NCBI RefSeq assembly: GCF_000002985.6
Contig: NC_003280.10
Location: 11,032,501 to 11,096,500 of the forward strand
Direction: 5' to 3'
DNA: 64,000 bases
DNA from: Caenorhabditis elegans
Lineage: Eukaryota > Nematoda > Chromadorea > Rhabditida > Rhabditidae
In this document: piece by piece, positions 23,701 through 34,800 of the stretch
Position numbering within the stretch: the stretch's first letter is position 1
Layout: every line of letters starts with the position of its first letter
The notes under the pieces: generated by a model
The model's input: only the letters and a program-made list of their open reading frames with translations
Databases searched by the model: none
What the model was told of the DNA's origin: nothing
Program-made: the position numbers and the translations under genes

Positions 23701-25546
23701 TGACGTTTGACCGAAATTCCTACTCTCTGCTAGTCGGTTCAGCTGATTAATCAGTTATCATTGATAGAAAACGATCCCCCAGCTATCAGATGGCAGAAGA
23801 TACAATTGTTCTTTGGCCATATTCTGTAAATGCACGTTTCAAGAACTTGGAGAGTACATCCCTTGAAATATTGCTGCAGCTAGATAAAAACAATGCAAAC
23901 GAATTGATAAGGAAATATCAAAAGATTGGTTTTCAAACAAAAAGTACAAAGAACATCCTGCAGAAATCGCAATATCCGGGGTCGAAGAATACTTTTGTGG
24001 CTTGTATTCAACTGTACACATATCAGATCATTGATCAGCAGAAGCTACCCGACGTCATATTTACACTGAGAAAGTTTCCGACGTTTCTCGAATTGCCGCA
24101 ATAGAAATTAGAATTTAACATATGAATTCTGTCCTACAAAGTACTATGTTTTGATAAAGTTGTTTCAGAAGTCGGATCATATGACTTGTCGATTTCGAAA
24201 GTATATCCGTCCAAAACAAAATGACAACAAAAGTACTTATACTCTAGTACTGCCTCTGCAAACGGTCAGGTCTAGCTGTCCAGAGCTTCAATATAATCTC
24301 CTGAAGTTTGGCTGAAATTCAGTTAACTAGACTTATAATGTCATGCAATCTGTCTTTGACCGCTAATTTCAAAAAAATTGGCGATAAATAAAAGGGCAGT
24401 AATGACCACGAACTACTTCTTACTACAACCATATGAATAACTAGTTTCACATTTCAAGATCATTTATCATGATTCGTGATCTCAAATGACTATCTTATCA
24501 GTTTCGACTCATCCACTCCTACCTGCAACCCCACGTGTCGAGACTGTCGTCACGAAGTCAGAAGGCGGATAGTTTTGAAGCGAAGCTATGTTTTTGTCGT
24601 TCACTTGATTTTTCAAAAATGATAAGGAATGATTTAAAACCGAATCGTAAATTTATAAGATACATGCAAGAGAAGAAGTGATAGACTCATTAAAGAATTG
24701 AGGACACAAATTAAACTGATGAGTTTTTTTGGAATTACAAAGTTAAATTGAGGGCAAGGCAGAGCAGAAATTCAACACAATCCGCGATCGGCGATCTCAA
24801 TTTGGGCAGAGTAGTTCTCAGAATTCTAGTGCTAAGGCCTTATCACGTCATCAAATTCCTTTCATTTTCGGATCAACTGATAGATAAATGACAAATCCAT
24901 CGTTCGTTGCAAATCACTGATAACCGTATCACTTCGCAATCAACTGCTGATCTGAATTTCCGATAAACAAAGCTTCAACGTCATATGTACGCTGAAGACC
25001 TTCGAGGATAGGATTGGAGACTATTTGGGTGTGTATCTAGATCTTACGAACTATATAATAAGTGATATCAAAATGTAGCGGTGGTGATGACTATCACATG
25101 AAACTGGTTTTCTTGCACAGAGGTAATGTAATAAATAGTAGTTCGTGGTCAGTCGGTTGCCCTTTTATTTTTCACGCTGGTCTTTGTAGAAGTTATAGTA
25201 AATCGGATGATGGGAAAATGTGGAATGATTGTAATTTAGGTAACTATTTGAATTCATCTGACATTGAAAACTGTGAATATTTTCTTATTCCGCCTGGGCT
25301 GTCACTGACAAATTACCTGAAATAAAGTTTCTTGAACGCTTAAAAATTATTTAAAGCATTTGATAATGTTTCAAATATAAAATTTGACTTTTTCAGACCG
25401 ATATCGAACAAGAACCTAACGAGTCTCGTGAAGCTGCTGAATTGAGAGTTGTGGCGGAAAAGTTGGCTGCAGAAGCCGTTCGCAGAAAGTGTGGTGATAA
25501 TGTTTCAGTTATAATTGTGAAACTGGAACTTATTGATTCCGAATGA
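17760..25546 (+). CDS. PP2C-type (PPM) serine/threonine phosphatase, ILKAP-like
   Basis: Eight exons: 17760-17841, 18686-18797, 18838-18944, 18999-19095, 19156-19362, 19704-19823, 23280-23373 and 25397-25546. All phases agree, giving 322 residues. The protein shows the PPM metal and phosphate motifs in order: YGCRKGERADMQD (the Arg binds phosphate), FAIFDGHAGP with the metal-binding Asp-Gly pair near residue 75, DGTTATTMII, NIGDSRAVV, GVIEVSRSIGD, FAIIACDGLW and the terminal CGDNVSVIIV. This is a complete, apparently active Mg/Mn-dependent phosphatase. The spacing and the short N-terminus resemble ILKAP, which dampens integrin-linked-kinase signalling; that orthology is inference. Intron 6 (3.46 kb) contains a whole transporter gene on the other strand. 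Intron 7 (2.02 kb) contains the duplicated small-ORF locus. Its 3' end converges on unc-53. I recall the locus as F33A8.6, not checked. Confidence 0.9.
17950..18290. mobile_element. Palindromic element with CCGGATCTACG repeats (intron 1 of the phosphatase gene)
   Basis: The left arm begins CACCACGGTTTCAAGATCTG and runs through several copies of TTTTCCGGATCTACG to GACCGTGCCAA. The right arm is the reverse complement, from TTGGCACGGTGCC to CAGATCTTGAAACCGTGGTG. The arms are about 105 bases each around a centre of about 130 bases. The element has no coding capacity and is probably a non-autonomous DNA element. Confidence 0.8.
18325..18650. mobile_element. Palindromic MITE-like element, copy C (intron 1 of the phosphatase gene)
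   Basis: Arms with CGTAACTTCAGTTTAAAGGCGC and GCGCCTTTGAAGAGTACTGTAG, plus the outer word TTGTCGTATCGAGAC near 18597, match copies A, B and D. It sits directly beside the CCGGATCTACG palindrome, so intron 1 is almost wholly repeat-derived. Confidence 0.7.
19908..22044 (-). CDS. SLC22-type major facilitator transporter (organic ion transporter family), nested in the phosphatase intron
   Basis: Seven exons: 22044-21908, 21647-21549, 21416-21350, 21288-21083, 21035-20909, 20862-20131 and 20054-19908. Phases agree, giving 504 residues. After a hydrophilic start comes GLGSFGRFQQIQFIL, as in SLC22 proteins, and a first helix (PIAFVSMHVMSWTFVVSP). A Cys-containing extracellular loop (CNETNETRIDGCEEL) follows. 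The MFS motif A, GVMADKIGRKKVLF, lies between helices 2 and 3. IHESARWLVSQEKYDDA is the SLC22 ESPRWL-like signature after helix 6, and LIDRLGRR recurs in the second half. It should be a 12-helix plasma-membrane carrier of organic ions; the substrate cannot be told. The gene lies entirely inside intron 6 of the phosphatase gene on the opposite strand, so transcription of the two overlaps head-on. Confidence 0.88.
21681..21744. repeat. Short direct repeat in the first intron of the transporter gene
   Basis: ACGAAATTTTAGTTAGGAAT followed by GAA occurs at 21681 and again at 21722, about 41 bases apart. Confidence 0.8.
22606..22758 (-). CDS. Candidate alternative first coding exon of the nested transporter gene
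   Basis: From an ATG at 22758, 51 codons run in frame to a strong donor (AACAG|GTAAGT at 22606/22605). The peptide is acidic at first (MSIDESLEDEDIPQTAQ) and ends LIEQGLKDIGTKQ. It ends in phase 0. The only in-frame phase-0 acceptor I can find just upstream of the ATG at 22044 is poor (AAACGAG). It could join that exon, use an acceptor I missed, or belong to a separate small minus-strand gene. The strong donor and lack of stops are the support. Confidence 0.45.
22759..23279. other. Noncoding part of phosphatase intron 6, upstream of the transporter gene
   Basis: Contains a G+C-richer stretch (about 22800-22920, with GAGAGAGCGC and GCGCGCGC-like words) that probably serves as the transporter promoter. 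A TTTTAAAGGCGCAGCG fragment of the palindromic family lies near 23157. No gene is seen. Confidence 0.45.
23640..23653. repeat. Poly-C tract, 14 bases
   Basis: An uninterrupted run of 14 C on the plus strand (poly-G on the minus strand) in phosphatase intron 7. Confidence 0.95.
23790..24104 (+). CDS. Unidentified single-exon ORF nested in the last phosphatase intron (104 codons)
   Basis: The ATG follows AGCTATCAG and opens 104 codons in a region less AT-rich than ordinary worm introns. The product starts MAEDTIVLWPYSVNARFKN and has a charged middle (NANELIRKYQKIGFQ). It ends LPDVIFTLRKFPTFLELPQ. It has no signal peptide, no membrane segment and no motif I recognise. Sequence around it is partly repeated about 0.9 kb downstream (see finding), where the frame is broken. 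That pattern suits a duplicated small gene or gene fragment, with one copy decayed. It may equally be a pseudogene or a chance frame. No promoter or poly(A) evidence was found. Confidence 0.3.
   Translation: MAEDTIVLWPYSVNARFKNLESTSLEILLQLDKNNANELIRKYQKIGFQTKSTKNILQKSQYPGSKNTFVACIQLYTYQIIDQQKLPDVIFTLRKFPTFLELPQ
24520..25040 (+). pseudogene. Degenerate second copy of the intronic small-ORF locus
   Basis: CGTCACGAAGTCAG recurs here near 24550 (first copy near 23682). An AAGCTTCAACGTCATATGTACGCTGAA segment near 24970 parallels AAGCTACCCGACGTCATATTTACACTGA near 24048. In the matching frame the text reads NVICTLKTF against DVIFTLRKF. Stops and length changes interrupt the rest. The 87-codon ORF at 25062-25325 lies just beyond and may be unrelated. 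Confidence 0.35.
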
Positions 25547-25615
25547 TCTTTTATTATTATTTATGTGTTTTTTATTTTATTTTATGAACTGATTATTTTA
25601 TAAGTACATACACTG

Positions 25616-25621
25616 TTTATT
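25616..25621 (-). terminator. Poly(A) signal of unc-53
   Basis: AATAAA on the minus strand, about 210 bases past the unc-53 stop and only 70 bases beyond the convergent phosphatase stop. The two 3' untranslated regions are therefore likely to overlap. Confidence 0.5.
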
Positions 25622-25831
25622 CAATTTGACTATTAATGAGCAATGGGAAATGTTTCGGAAAGAAAAAGGTTTTTAAATCGCTTCGGCGTCGGCACCCGGG
25701 AGGACTAGGAACAAAGGGAACAGGAGGTTCTGGGAAATTGGGGGGAAAAGGGGGAAAATGGGGAATCATCAGGTACCGGTACGAAGATAAGGAAAGCGGG
25801 GGAGAGGCGAGAGAAGATTAGAGTCTTCTGT

Positions 25832-28800
25832 TCAAATGTTGTCGATGGTCTGATGCTTGGTAGCATGCAATTGGATCAACGACTCGAGGGGATTGAAGTG
25901 TTGTCGGGATGAGTTGGCAGGTGACGGGACGAGGTCTTGGAGTTGAAGACGTTTGAGCACATTCTCCGGGTTTTCACCATCGAACCACGGCCATTTTTCA
26001 GAGACGATGTCGGTGGGATCCTCGAAGGAAGTGCAGCGACCGAAGGTTTTTTTGCCTGGAAAATCATTCAGGTTATATTTAAGTAGGATATACCGCACTT
26101 ACCATCTCTAGCAACACGTTCCAAATATGGAATGAAGTTCTCATTCCACAATCGAATGAACCATTCACGGGATCCATCGACAGTTAGAGGACAGTTCAAG
26201 CATGCTCTTGGACCAACTGTCACATCAACAGAATTCGTTTTCTCAATAAAATTATTGACGGCCTGAAGAGCTATTGGGAAGAAGTCAATGATTTTGAAGA
26301 GCTCTGATGGCATCTGTACAGTTAGACGATACTCATCCTCTACCGCCCGTCGTCGGAGGTAACGTAGGATGAATCCTTCGAGACGATTCGACATTACTGA
26401 CATTTTGAAATTGTGGTGAATTTGAAGCTCAGGGATTTGATATCGGTTGACTGTGCATACTACAAATGGACCTTCGTTGTTTTGAAGTGGGACATTTGCA
26501 AAAACGGATACAACAAATGCAATTCGATTCTTTGGGATATTATCTAGAATTACGATGCATGATTCTTTGCTTCTCAAGATCTTTTCCAGGCGTCGTTCCA
26601 CTTGAAGCAATTCTTCTTTATTGTTTTCAGGAATGCTGATATTAACAATACTATCTTCGGATTGATTTGTTCGAATAGATACATAAGCAGCCAGGGTCTT
26701 CGCCAGTTTGCTCTTTCCAATTCCAGTTGCTCCAGCTAACACCAGACGTCTCTCTGTCAAAATTGACTTGACGAGTTGGAGAATCATTTGCTTTGGAAGA
26801 AGCATATCAAGGACCAGACTGTCTACGCGACTCTGTGCGGCACCGTGCATGAACATTCGGATTGTAGTTGAGGAAGTAAGAATGTCAGTTGGATGGCTGG
26901 TTATCATGGTTGTGGAGTCTCCAATGACGCGTCGAAGTTCACCAATTTGATAGCCAAGGATAGAATCACGAGCATCGATTCCAAGTTGATGCTCCACATC
27001 AATTCTGGATAGGTAGACTTCAAATAGTCCTAGAATAGAAACATCAATGTCTTTCCAGCATGACTGACTGGTTGGCATGGCAAGATATCCTACGATTATC
27101 TCTTTGTCCGGGTTAACGATCGAACTGATTTCTCCAGCGATGTCCACGTTTACAGTAACCTTGATTGAGTTGCAGCCAGAGGATCGTTTCGAAGATTGAC
27201 TAGCTGATGTACTGCTACACGCTGCATCATAGACATGCTCATCGTCGTAGATAACTGGAATTGAGGCGCGGGAAGAAGCACGAGTGGCTGGACCGTTGGT
27301 GAGTTTGTCCACTTCTTTCTTTAATTGCTTGTTCTCGGTTTTCAACTTGTTCACTGTCTCCCTCAGAACATCAACTTCGCGGGCACGATCCAGATTGTCA
27401 AGGCGGACTTCGTAAAGTGCACTATCGCGTTCTTTGAGCTCTTGCTTCAACTCAATCACATCAATGTTGTCAAGAGTTCCTTGAGATCCGGAAATTGATG
27501 GCATATGTGCTTCGTCGTAGTTCTTGTTCTTCTTCTTGGTGAACTTGGAGAGTGAGGAGCGGATCTGAAATGTTGAACAATAGTTTGAGATGAATGATAG
27601 ATTAGCTTTTTTCTATCTTATTTTTTCAAAAGCAACTAGACAAAACACTTTCACAATACAGAATCTACGGACCGCACAATAACTATACCACTGTACCTGA
27701 GAATCTACGGAAAGCGCCTGAAACTTAGAAGGTTCTAGAGTGTAACTAATTTGGGAACTTACCCAGCTCTTCTTGTTCTTGCCAAACGAGCTCAAGCTGA
27801 TCTTCTCCTGCTTGCTGCTTTTCGACGACGATGACATCGATGATCGATGGGATGCAACTGATTCCAGAGATGGTTGACGAAGAAGCTCACCAGCGCCTTC
27901 CTGAAAAATACTTGGGCTAGTCTTTTTTTTAATGTTTTGAAATTTAAACATACGTTAGCATGAGCTGAGTTGGATGCAAGATGATTGCTAATATCCCTCA
28001 AATGAGCAATGTCCTGCCTGAATCGTATTGCCTCTTCAGGCTTCAAGTTGGATCGATCAATGTGTTGAGTGAGTTTTCTAAGCTTTTGCTCAAAAAGATC
28101 AAACAATGCTCCATAGTTCTCCTGTTTCTTGGTTAGTGAGTCGACAGTGTTCTTGTAACACTCCAAGTCACGTGCCATGTCCCGAATAGCATGTTCGTAC
28201 TTCTCATTGAGAGATCCATATGCTGTCGTGCTAGCCAGTGATAGTTGGGATCCCATCTCACTTTTGGCAGAATGTGCGGGGGATTTCTGAAATTTAGAAG
28301 ATTATTTTCAAATTTTTTTGTAAAGTTTTTGGAGAATGAAGTCATTTGTATGGGTTTGTGAAAATTCTCAATGAAAATAAAGTTGTTTCCCTAGATTTCA
28401 ACTTTGACCGCTTATATCTCAGTTCTCGTCTATCCTACACAAAAATTTTCAACTGATAAAATATTTAACTGCCATTTTTTTCTGTCATTTTGTAGTTGAA
28501 AATTAGCTAATTTAGCGAGAAAATTAAAAAAGGGTATAATTTTTAGAAATTTTCCAAAACTTACTTCATCGGATAGTCTGTGCAGTTGGAACGTCTCTCC
28601 ATAGATACCAGTAGAGCTTCCACCTCGGGAACGCGCCGAGTAGGATCCTGAATTTACTTTTTAGGTCAAAATTGTTTTAAATTATTTTCCAATGAATTCC
28701 CCATACACACCGAACAAAGGAAAAATTAGAGTTTTAAAAAAAGCGAACCCCAATTGTTATTGACGTGGACAGGCGAAGAAGCGAGAGAAAGTGGGATACG

Positions 28801-31800
28801 GGCGGTGGGGCCACGTGGCGAATGTGATCTTCGTGGGGCTGATGGAGAAGCTGTGATAATGCACGAGTCAGCCGGTGATTGGTGACGTCGAGGTGGTCGT
28901 GGTGAAAGGGATTCGAGAAGGATCATTGAACGAGACATACCCGAAGCGTTGAGGGCGGCTGCTAAAATGAGAAGCGTGCCTGGTTAGTTGTTAGAACATA
29001 AGGTTGAAGCATTGGAAATTAGAGATTTGCAAAGTTCTGTTGCTCAAACTCATAGCTGACCAACTCAATTGAATAAATCGAAAGAGCACAGTTGCAACAC
29101 TCAAAAAGTTACCTGAAGAATCATATTTCGACATCGAGTTCGGCACCCGTCTCGGGCTCAAGAGAGCCGCCATTCTGTGCTCGGTGGATGTGAACTCTTG
29201 AAGGTGGCATTTACGATCAAGTGAATGAAATTGGCCTGGAAAAGAGGTAAGCGATAGAAAAGAATGGAACACAGAAAATAGGTGAATAGAAGTGGGAAAG
29301 TTTAGATTTTCCTTTGAAAGAAAATAATTGAAATGCCTCACCTGAATAGCTTGGTTTTTGTGAAGAAGGTCGTCGACTAGTCTGTGAGTGCATAGACATT
29401 GTGTCCTTATCAGCTGACACTGATAAGTGTGGAGAATAGGATGAGTATCCCGGGGATCTTAGCGAATGTTGTCCGAAGGTTGAGGTGGCAGCGGCGCCAC
29501 GTTGGCTCGTTCGGCACTGGGACAGAAGTTTGTACACATTCTCCTGTTCTGCTCGAGATCGAGAATCGACTGATGTGGAGGACCGACTGGGGACTCGGGG
29601 CTTTGAGGAAGAAGACGTGGGATGGCGAACAAAGTGGGAATAGTCGCTATGTTTGGAGGCGACTGTTGCCATGTCTCTGAAAAAATTTTGGAATTGGAGA
29701 AATTATTCAAGAAATCAATTTAAAATGTTGCTCCGATAACACTTGAATTTGGAGTAAAACTTTATTTTTAGATGTACCTAGATATCTCTATATTTTAAGA
29801 GTGAAACATTTTTTGATAAAACTTAAGACAAACGAGATACATATAAGACGTCAAGGAAGATCAGTTTTTTGAAAATAAAATTGTTGCTTCACTCGATCAA
29901 AAAACGTTATATCTTTCATCAAAATTATATTTGCAAAAGACAATTTTTGAAACATTTATACAAACTTTCAGATTGGAATTTAATTAGATTGAGGCTAAAA
30001 TTAAAACCTTTATATTTTAGAAAAAAGAAATTCTGCTACTTCTGTAAGACCTAAATTCAAATTTCCTCTATGTGGGGTCCAATAAAACAGAAAATGCGCG
30101 AGAAAACGATGAAATTGAAATCCGGAAATAGGACTTGAGACCAGTTCATAAATCTCCTTCTCCTCCTCCCCTCTTACACTCGATCACCAACAACACAAGT
30201 CAATTCAGAGTGAAATTGAGAAATTATGCGAAACGGAACACCAAGATGGATTGGTTTTGGGAGAAGGAGAGCTCCAGGAGCATAGAAGGTCCGCGCGGGA
30301 AAATGTGTTCCTTTTCTGAGACCACCCTTTGCTTGCCAATTACTCAAGATGGCGAAGGCAGCTGACCACCACCGACGACGACTTGTTATTATTATAAGAG
30401 GTATATGGGATGGAAGGGTGTAATGAAATAGTTTGTTGGTTGGCACCTTATGGATAAACAAACTCCGAATGGTCCCCGAGACAAGGACTAATGGAGTCAA
30501 CAAATATTTTGCAGGAAATGCTGGATGGTATGTTGAACTCGAAAATCAGATATATAAAAAATATCAGAAAATTATGAAACTTTCAAATAATTTTGAAAAA
30601 TCCTTTAAAAAACAATTTCCAATTTTAGTTTTTTCATGTCGTCGGTGATTCTTTAAAAATTTGTTTAATTATTACAAAAAAAACCAAACAAATTCCGATT
30701 GATTTTCACATTAAAATTTAAAGATTCAAATTTTAACATGATGTTTTTCAGCGAATTTTAGTCTAATTTCAAATGAAACGTTCTAGAGAACTTCAATGAC
30801 TTTTATATAAACTTTAAAACGTATAAATTTTCTAGCAACTTCTAGTTCTCTTGGAGTTTTGGTAAAAGTTCCAGGGTGGTAGATCACATTTACTTCAAAA
30901 ATGAACTTACACTCCGGACAAATCGTCCGTGGATATGTCGTCGAGCTCGTTGTTATCGGATATTCCAGACGACAAGGAGGAACTGTCTTCGAAGCTGAAA
31001 CAATTAAATTTAGAAATTTGATAATATGGAAAATAGCGCAAACATTATTATTCTAGACGCAGAAAATTTATTACTATCATGGAAATATACAACTTTAAAA
31101 ATCCTCTAAACGTATTCAAATCGGATGTGTCTTAAGATTAAGAATAAGAAGAAGATGGAGAAGAAGTACTTCTACCAATCCCCACCACTCAAACGAATCA
31201 TTATAATCGGTTTAAGAGACGTTTCGGGGGGGGGGGGGCGCCGAGGAGCAGATGGAAGGCATCAAGGAGGATCGGACGGGATGAAACAAACGTTTTACTA
31301 GTCTTCAAGAAAGACATGCCGAGTGTTTCAATCTTGATTGCGGGCGCGCGTGCAATTGGTCATTAAGAAATTGCGACCGGGGGGACAGAGGCAAATGGAG
31401 GTGGTGCATAGGAGCCGAACGGGCGGCCAACAAAGGTACAATTATGACACACTTCATTTAATATTCACCCTAATAATTGTAGTTATGATCTAGACCGTTT
31501 GAAATTAATCTTAATAGTGCCCCAAAGCCGATGTGTCCAACACAAGCCTAATCCGAACCCTAAGCCTAACTCTAACCCTAACAAAAGCTTATACTCACAA
31601 TCAACTCTTACACTGAAACTCACTTTCTAATAAGCCTCGACAGAAAGGACATTTCTAGAATCTAGAATACCTGGCAATTGCAACTAAAGCTTACGACTAC
31701 TAGGAGAAGTAGACCACCTAGGGAGGGAGGAGGGCAACAATTTGCCGCTTTTCAAAATTTCAAAAGAGGAGCACCTAACAATGGGGCTCCGCAACCCGAG

Positions 31801-34800
31801 AGAGTGCATATTCTAGTAATAGTAGTGGAGGAGCAACAATTTTGGAAAACGAGTGGGGGCAAAGGAGGTGGGTCTAAATTAAAAACACATTGTCTTGAAG
31901 TTTACGAGCAAAAAGATGTGGAAGAGGTGTCTTGAAGTATTGCAAGAGGAAGAAGGAAAGAAGAAACAATAAAAGTTCGAAACATGCAAATTCTCGGTTC
32001 AGGTCGTCGTTGCGTACTACTCGAGAGCGGGGGACGCGCAGGACACACAGTTTAGTTATTTATGAGGAAGAGGGAGAAAGATTATGCAAATGACAAAGAG
32101 AGGAGAATGGTGACCAGCCACCAGTGTCGGCAAGTTTCTTCTTGTCAAGTGGCTACTCGAACACATACTATCAATTGGTTTTTGCTTGTGTGTGTTCCAA
32201 ATATGGAGGCACACTGGTTTGAGGTTGAGGAGGCGACTTCAAAGACTTATACCTTGGAAACAAATAGAAAAATCAAAAAAAGTCAACTAGGATTTCAAAT
32301 AAAAAATTTCAAACATTTAGATTTTTTTATAAGTTTTTCTAATTTAGAAGTTCGCTTTCCAGATAAATTGCATCAAAAATCTAGGCTTTCAATTTTTGAA
32401 TTTTCTCGAAGTGATCAACTCAAATTTGGCTTTAATATTCAAAATTTGAATTTTTAAATTAAAAAAAAACCTTTTTTCTTTCTTAAACTGTTTCTAGTAA
32501 AAAAGCTCCAAATTATTTTTGCATAATATTCCTTAGAAGTACATTTTTTATCAGCTCATCGGGAGCTTTGGCACCTATGGGCTCTGCTAGGCCCCGCCAC
32601 AAAAACCTTCCGAGGAACTGTAATTTTTGTGGCGAGACCCACGGAACGTAGTCATGATGGGAGTCAAATGGAAGGCGCATGGAATTCAAATTTGGCAGTT
32701 TAATCTTTAAAAAAATTGGAATTTCGAAAAATATGATTTCGGAAATTTTTGAAAAAAACGTTCTAAGGTTATAGTTGAGATAATTTGAGATCCGAATTGA
32801 CACACATTTTTGGCTAGAGTTTGAAAAAGTGGGTCCCGCCACGAAAACCTCCCTACAAAAGTTTTTATGAAACAAATTTTGAAATAAAACCAAGATATTG
32901 AACACAATGCTGAGCAACATGGTGCATACTAACAATAATTTGGCAAGCTACCAAAAACCAAAAATTCTTGACAAACACTTCACTATCACAAAACGAATTC
33001 AATTCCGCCAAAAAGATGGTAAGAGGAGAAAAAGAAACCCCGTTCGTTTGTTCTCGGCTTAATGAATTAATTATAGGAACACAAGGCAATCGGAAGGAAA
33101 CCGGCGACGGAAGGGAAGGGAAGGAAGCAAGTCGCCAAAAATGGAAGCGGGAGGACAGCTGCATTAGAGAGAGAGGGGAGCTTGTGCGCCAAATCTAGGG
33201 TGAATTGAAAGAAGATTGAAACCCACAGGATCGGGGTGACATGAAAAAGAAATTGAGACGAAGAAGAATGATAGGTTCGCGTTATTTCATAACCTAAATT
33301 AAATGGACAGGACTTGAAAGGAAATTTTGAATTTAGGCAGGGCTCAAGCGGAACCTTTTTGAGCTATAGTATGCAGACTCACAGAACTACAGAATTTCAA
33401 AATTCATGAAACTTTCGTAATACCAACTATCTTGCCCATCTCCACTGAAACATCTCAAATTTCATAACTAGTTTCAAATTCAGAGGCATAACAAAAAAGC
33501 AACAAAAGCAAAGAAATGCTCTTCGAAGCGCGCAAAACCGCATCGGTTCCATTATGAGATGCACCGATAGATCTTCGTTAGAAAGAGAGAGAGTAAATAA
33601 ACATTTGGATATCCTCCTAGGAGACAACTTGCGCTAAACCAGATGTTGGTTCTAGTATTTTTGAAAAAATGCATTTGGCGGCAACTTCTTCCCAAAGTTT
33701 GGCCCAAAAAGTATTGGACCAAGCTTGGTACAGACTCTAGAAAGACTTGGGCCAGCAAGACTTGTTGAGCAAATTCTTGCCACTGTTTGAAAATTACGCG
33801 TGACCCAAACAAAATTTGGCTCAAGTTTTACCAAACTGCCGCCAAATGCCAAGTAGACTGAGGTCACCGGAATATTCCTGTAATTTGCAATCTAAGCTCC
33901 AAACTATTTCACGCGGTTCCTCGATGCTCATTCATAAGTCATAGCTCCTCCTCCTCCTCTCATCTTTAGGAACCAAAATTGCACTTCGCGCATGAATAGA
34001 TGTCTGTGTAACAGGGACTCCCAGCAGAGAGAGAAAAAGAATGCAAAAGAAGAAGATGCTATCAAACGTCTTTCGGGGATTCCTCGATCACCAAGTGATG
34101 CTCATTAATTTTGAGCCTTCTGGATTAATTGCTCCATGGCTCCCTGACCACCGAAACGAGCAGCGAATGTGTTCATATGTGTGTCAAGGGACTACAACTA
34201 CTACTACCAAAACTCACTTGTCAGGATAGCCGTTCTGTGCTCGACGAGTCATGTCATCGTATTCTTTCAGCTTCTCCCTCATTTTGGCGCACATCGCAAC
34301 ACCGGCGTCAGAGGTGTAGCCGCTGGATTCTGAAATATTTTGAGAGTTATGAGGATTCAACTGTCGAAGGTTTTTTTTCAAATTCTAACGCCAATGTGCT
34401 CAAAAATTACTGTCGAAATTAAAAATCTACAAGTGTTCATTCACCGAATTAGTGATTAACGTTCAAAATGTAGACAACAAGGAATAGGTAAGCATGTAGG
34501 CAAATGTAAGGTGTTGGTAGGTCCAATAAACAATAATTATTAGCTTTTGATTTATTCAGTGTTTTTTTTTAAATATTATTTACTGTTTATTGGCTTGGTA
34601 AATATCAAGCCTATCTGCCTACATCATACCTTTCTGCCTACACACCTGCCTATGCCTAAAACTTAATACATCTCAAGAGAACTTTCACAATTCCAAAAAT
34701 TAAAATACTATAGATTCAAAAATTATCAAAAGAAAAAGTTTTTGGTACGAGCTCCAACGTTGGTTAACTTTAAACGAAACAGTTCAGAAACCAAAAAATC

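Noticed and set aside
25636..25821. 61-codon Gly/Lys-rich plus-strand ORF
   Set aside because: It lies in the convergent 3' regions of two genes and reflects a purine-rich run (GGGAAA-type); no start or splice context.
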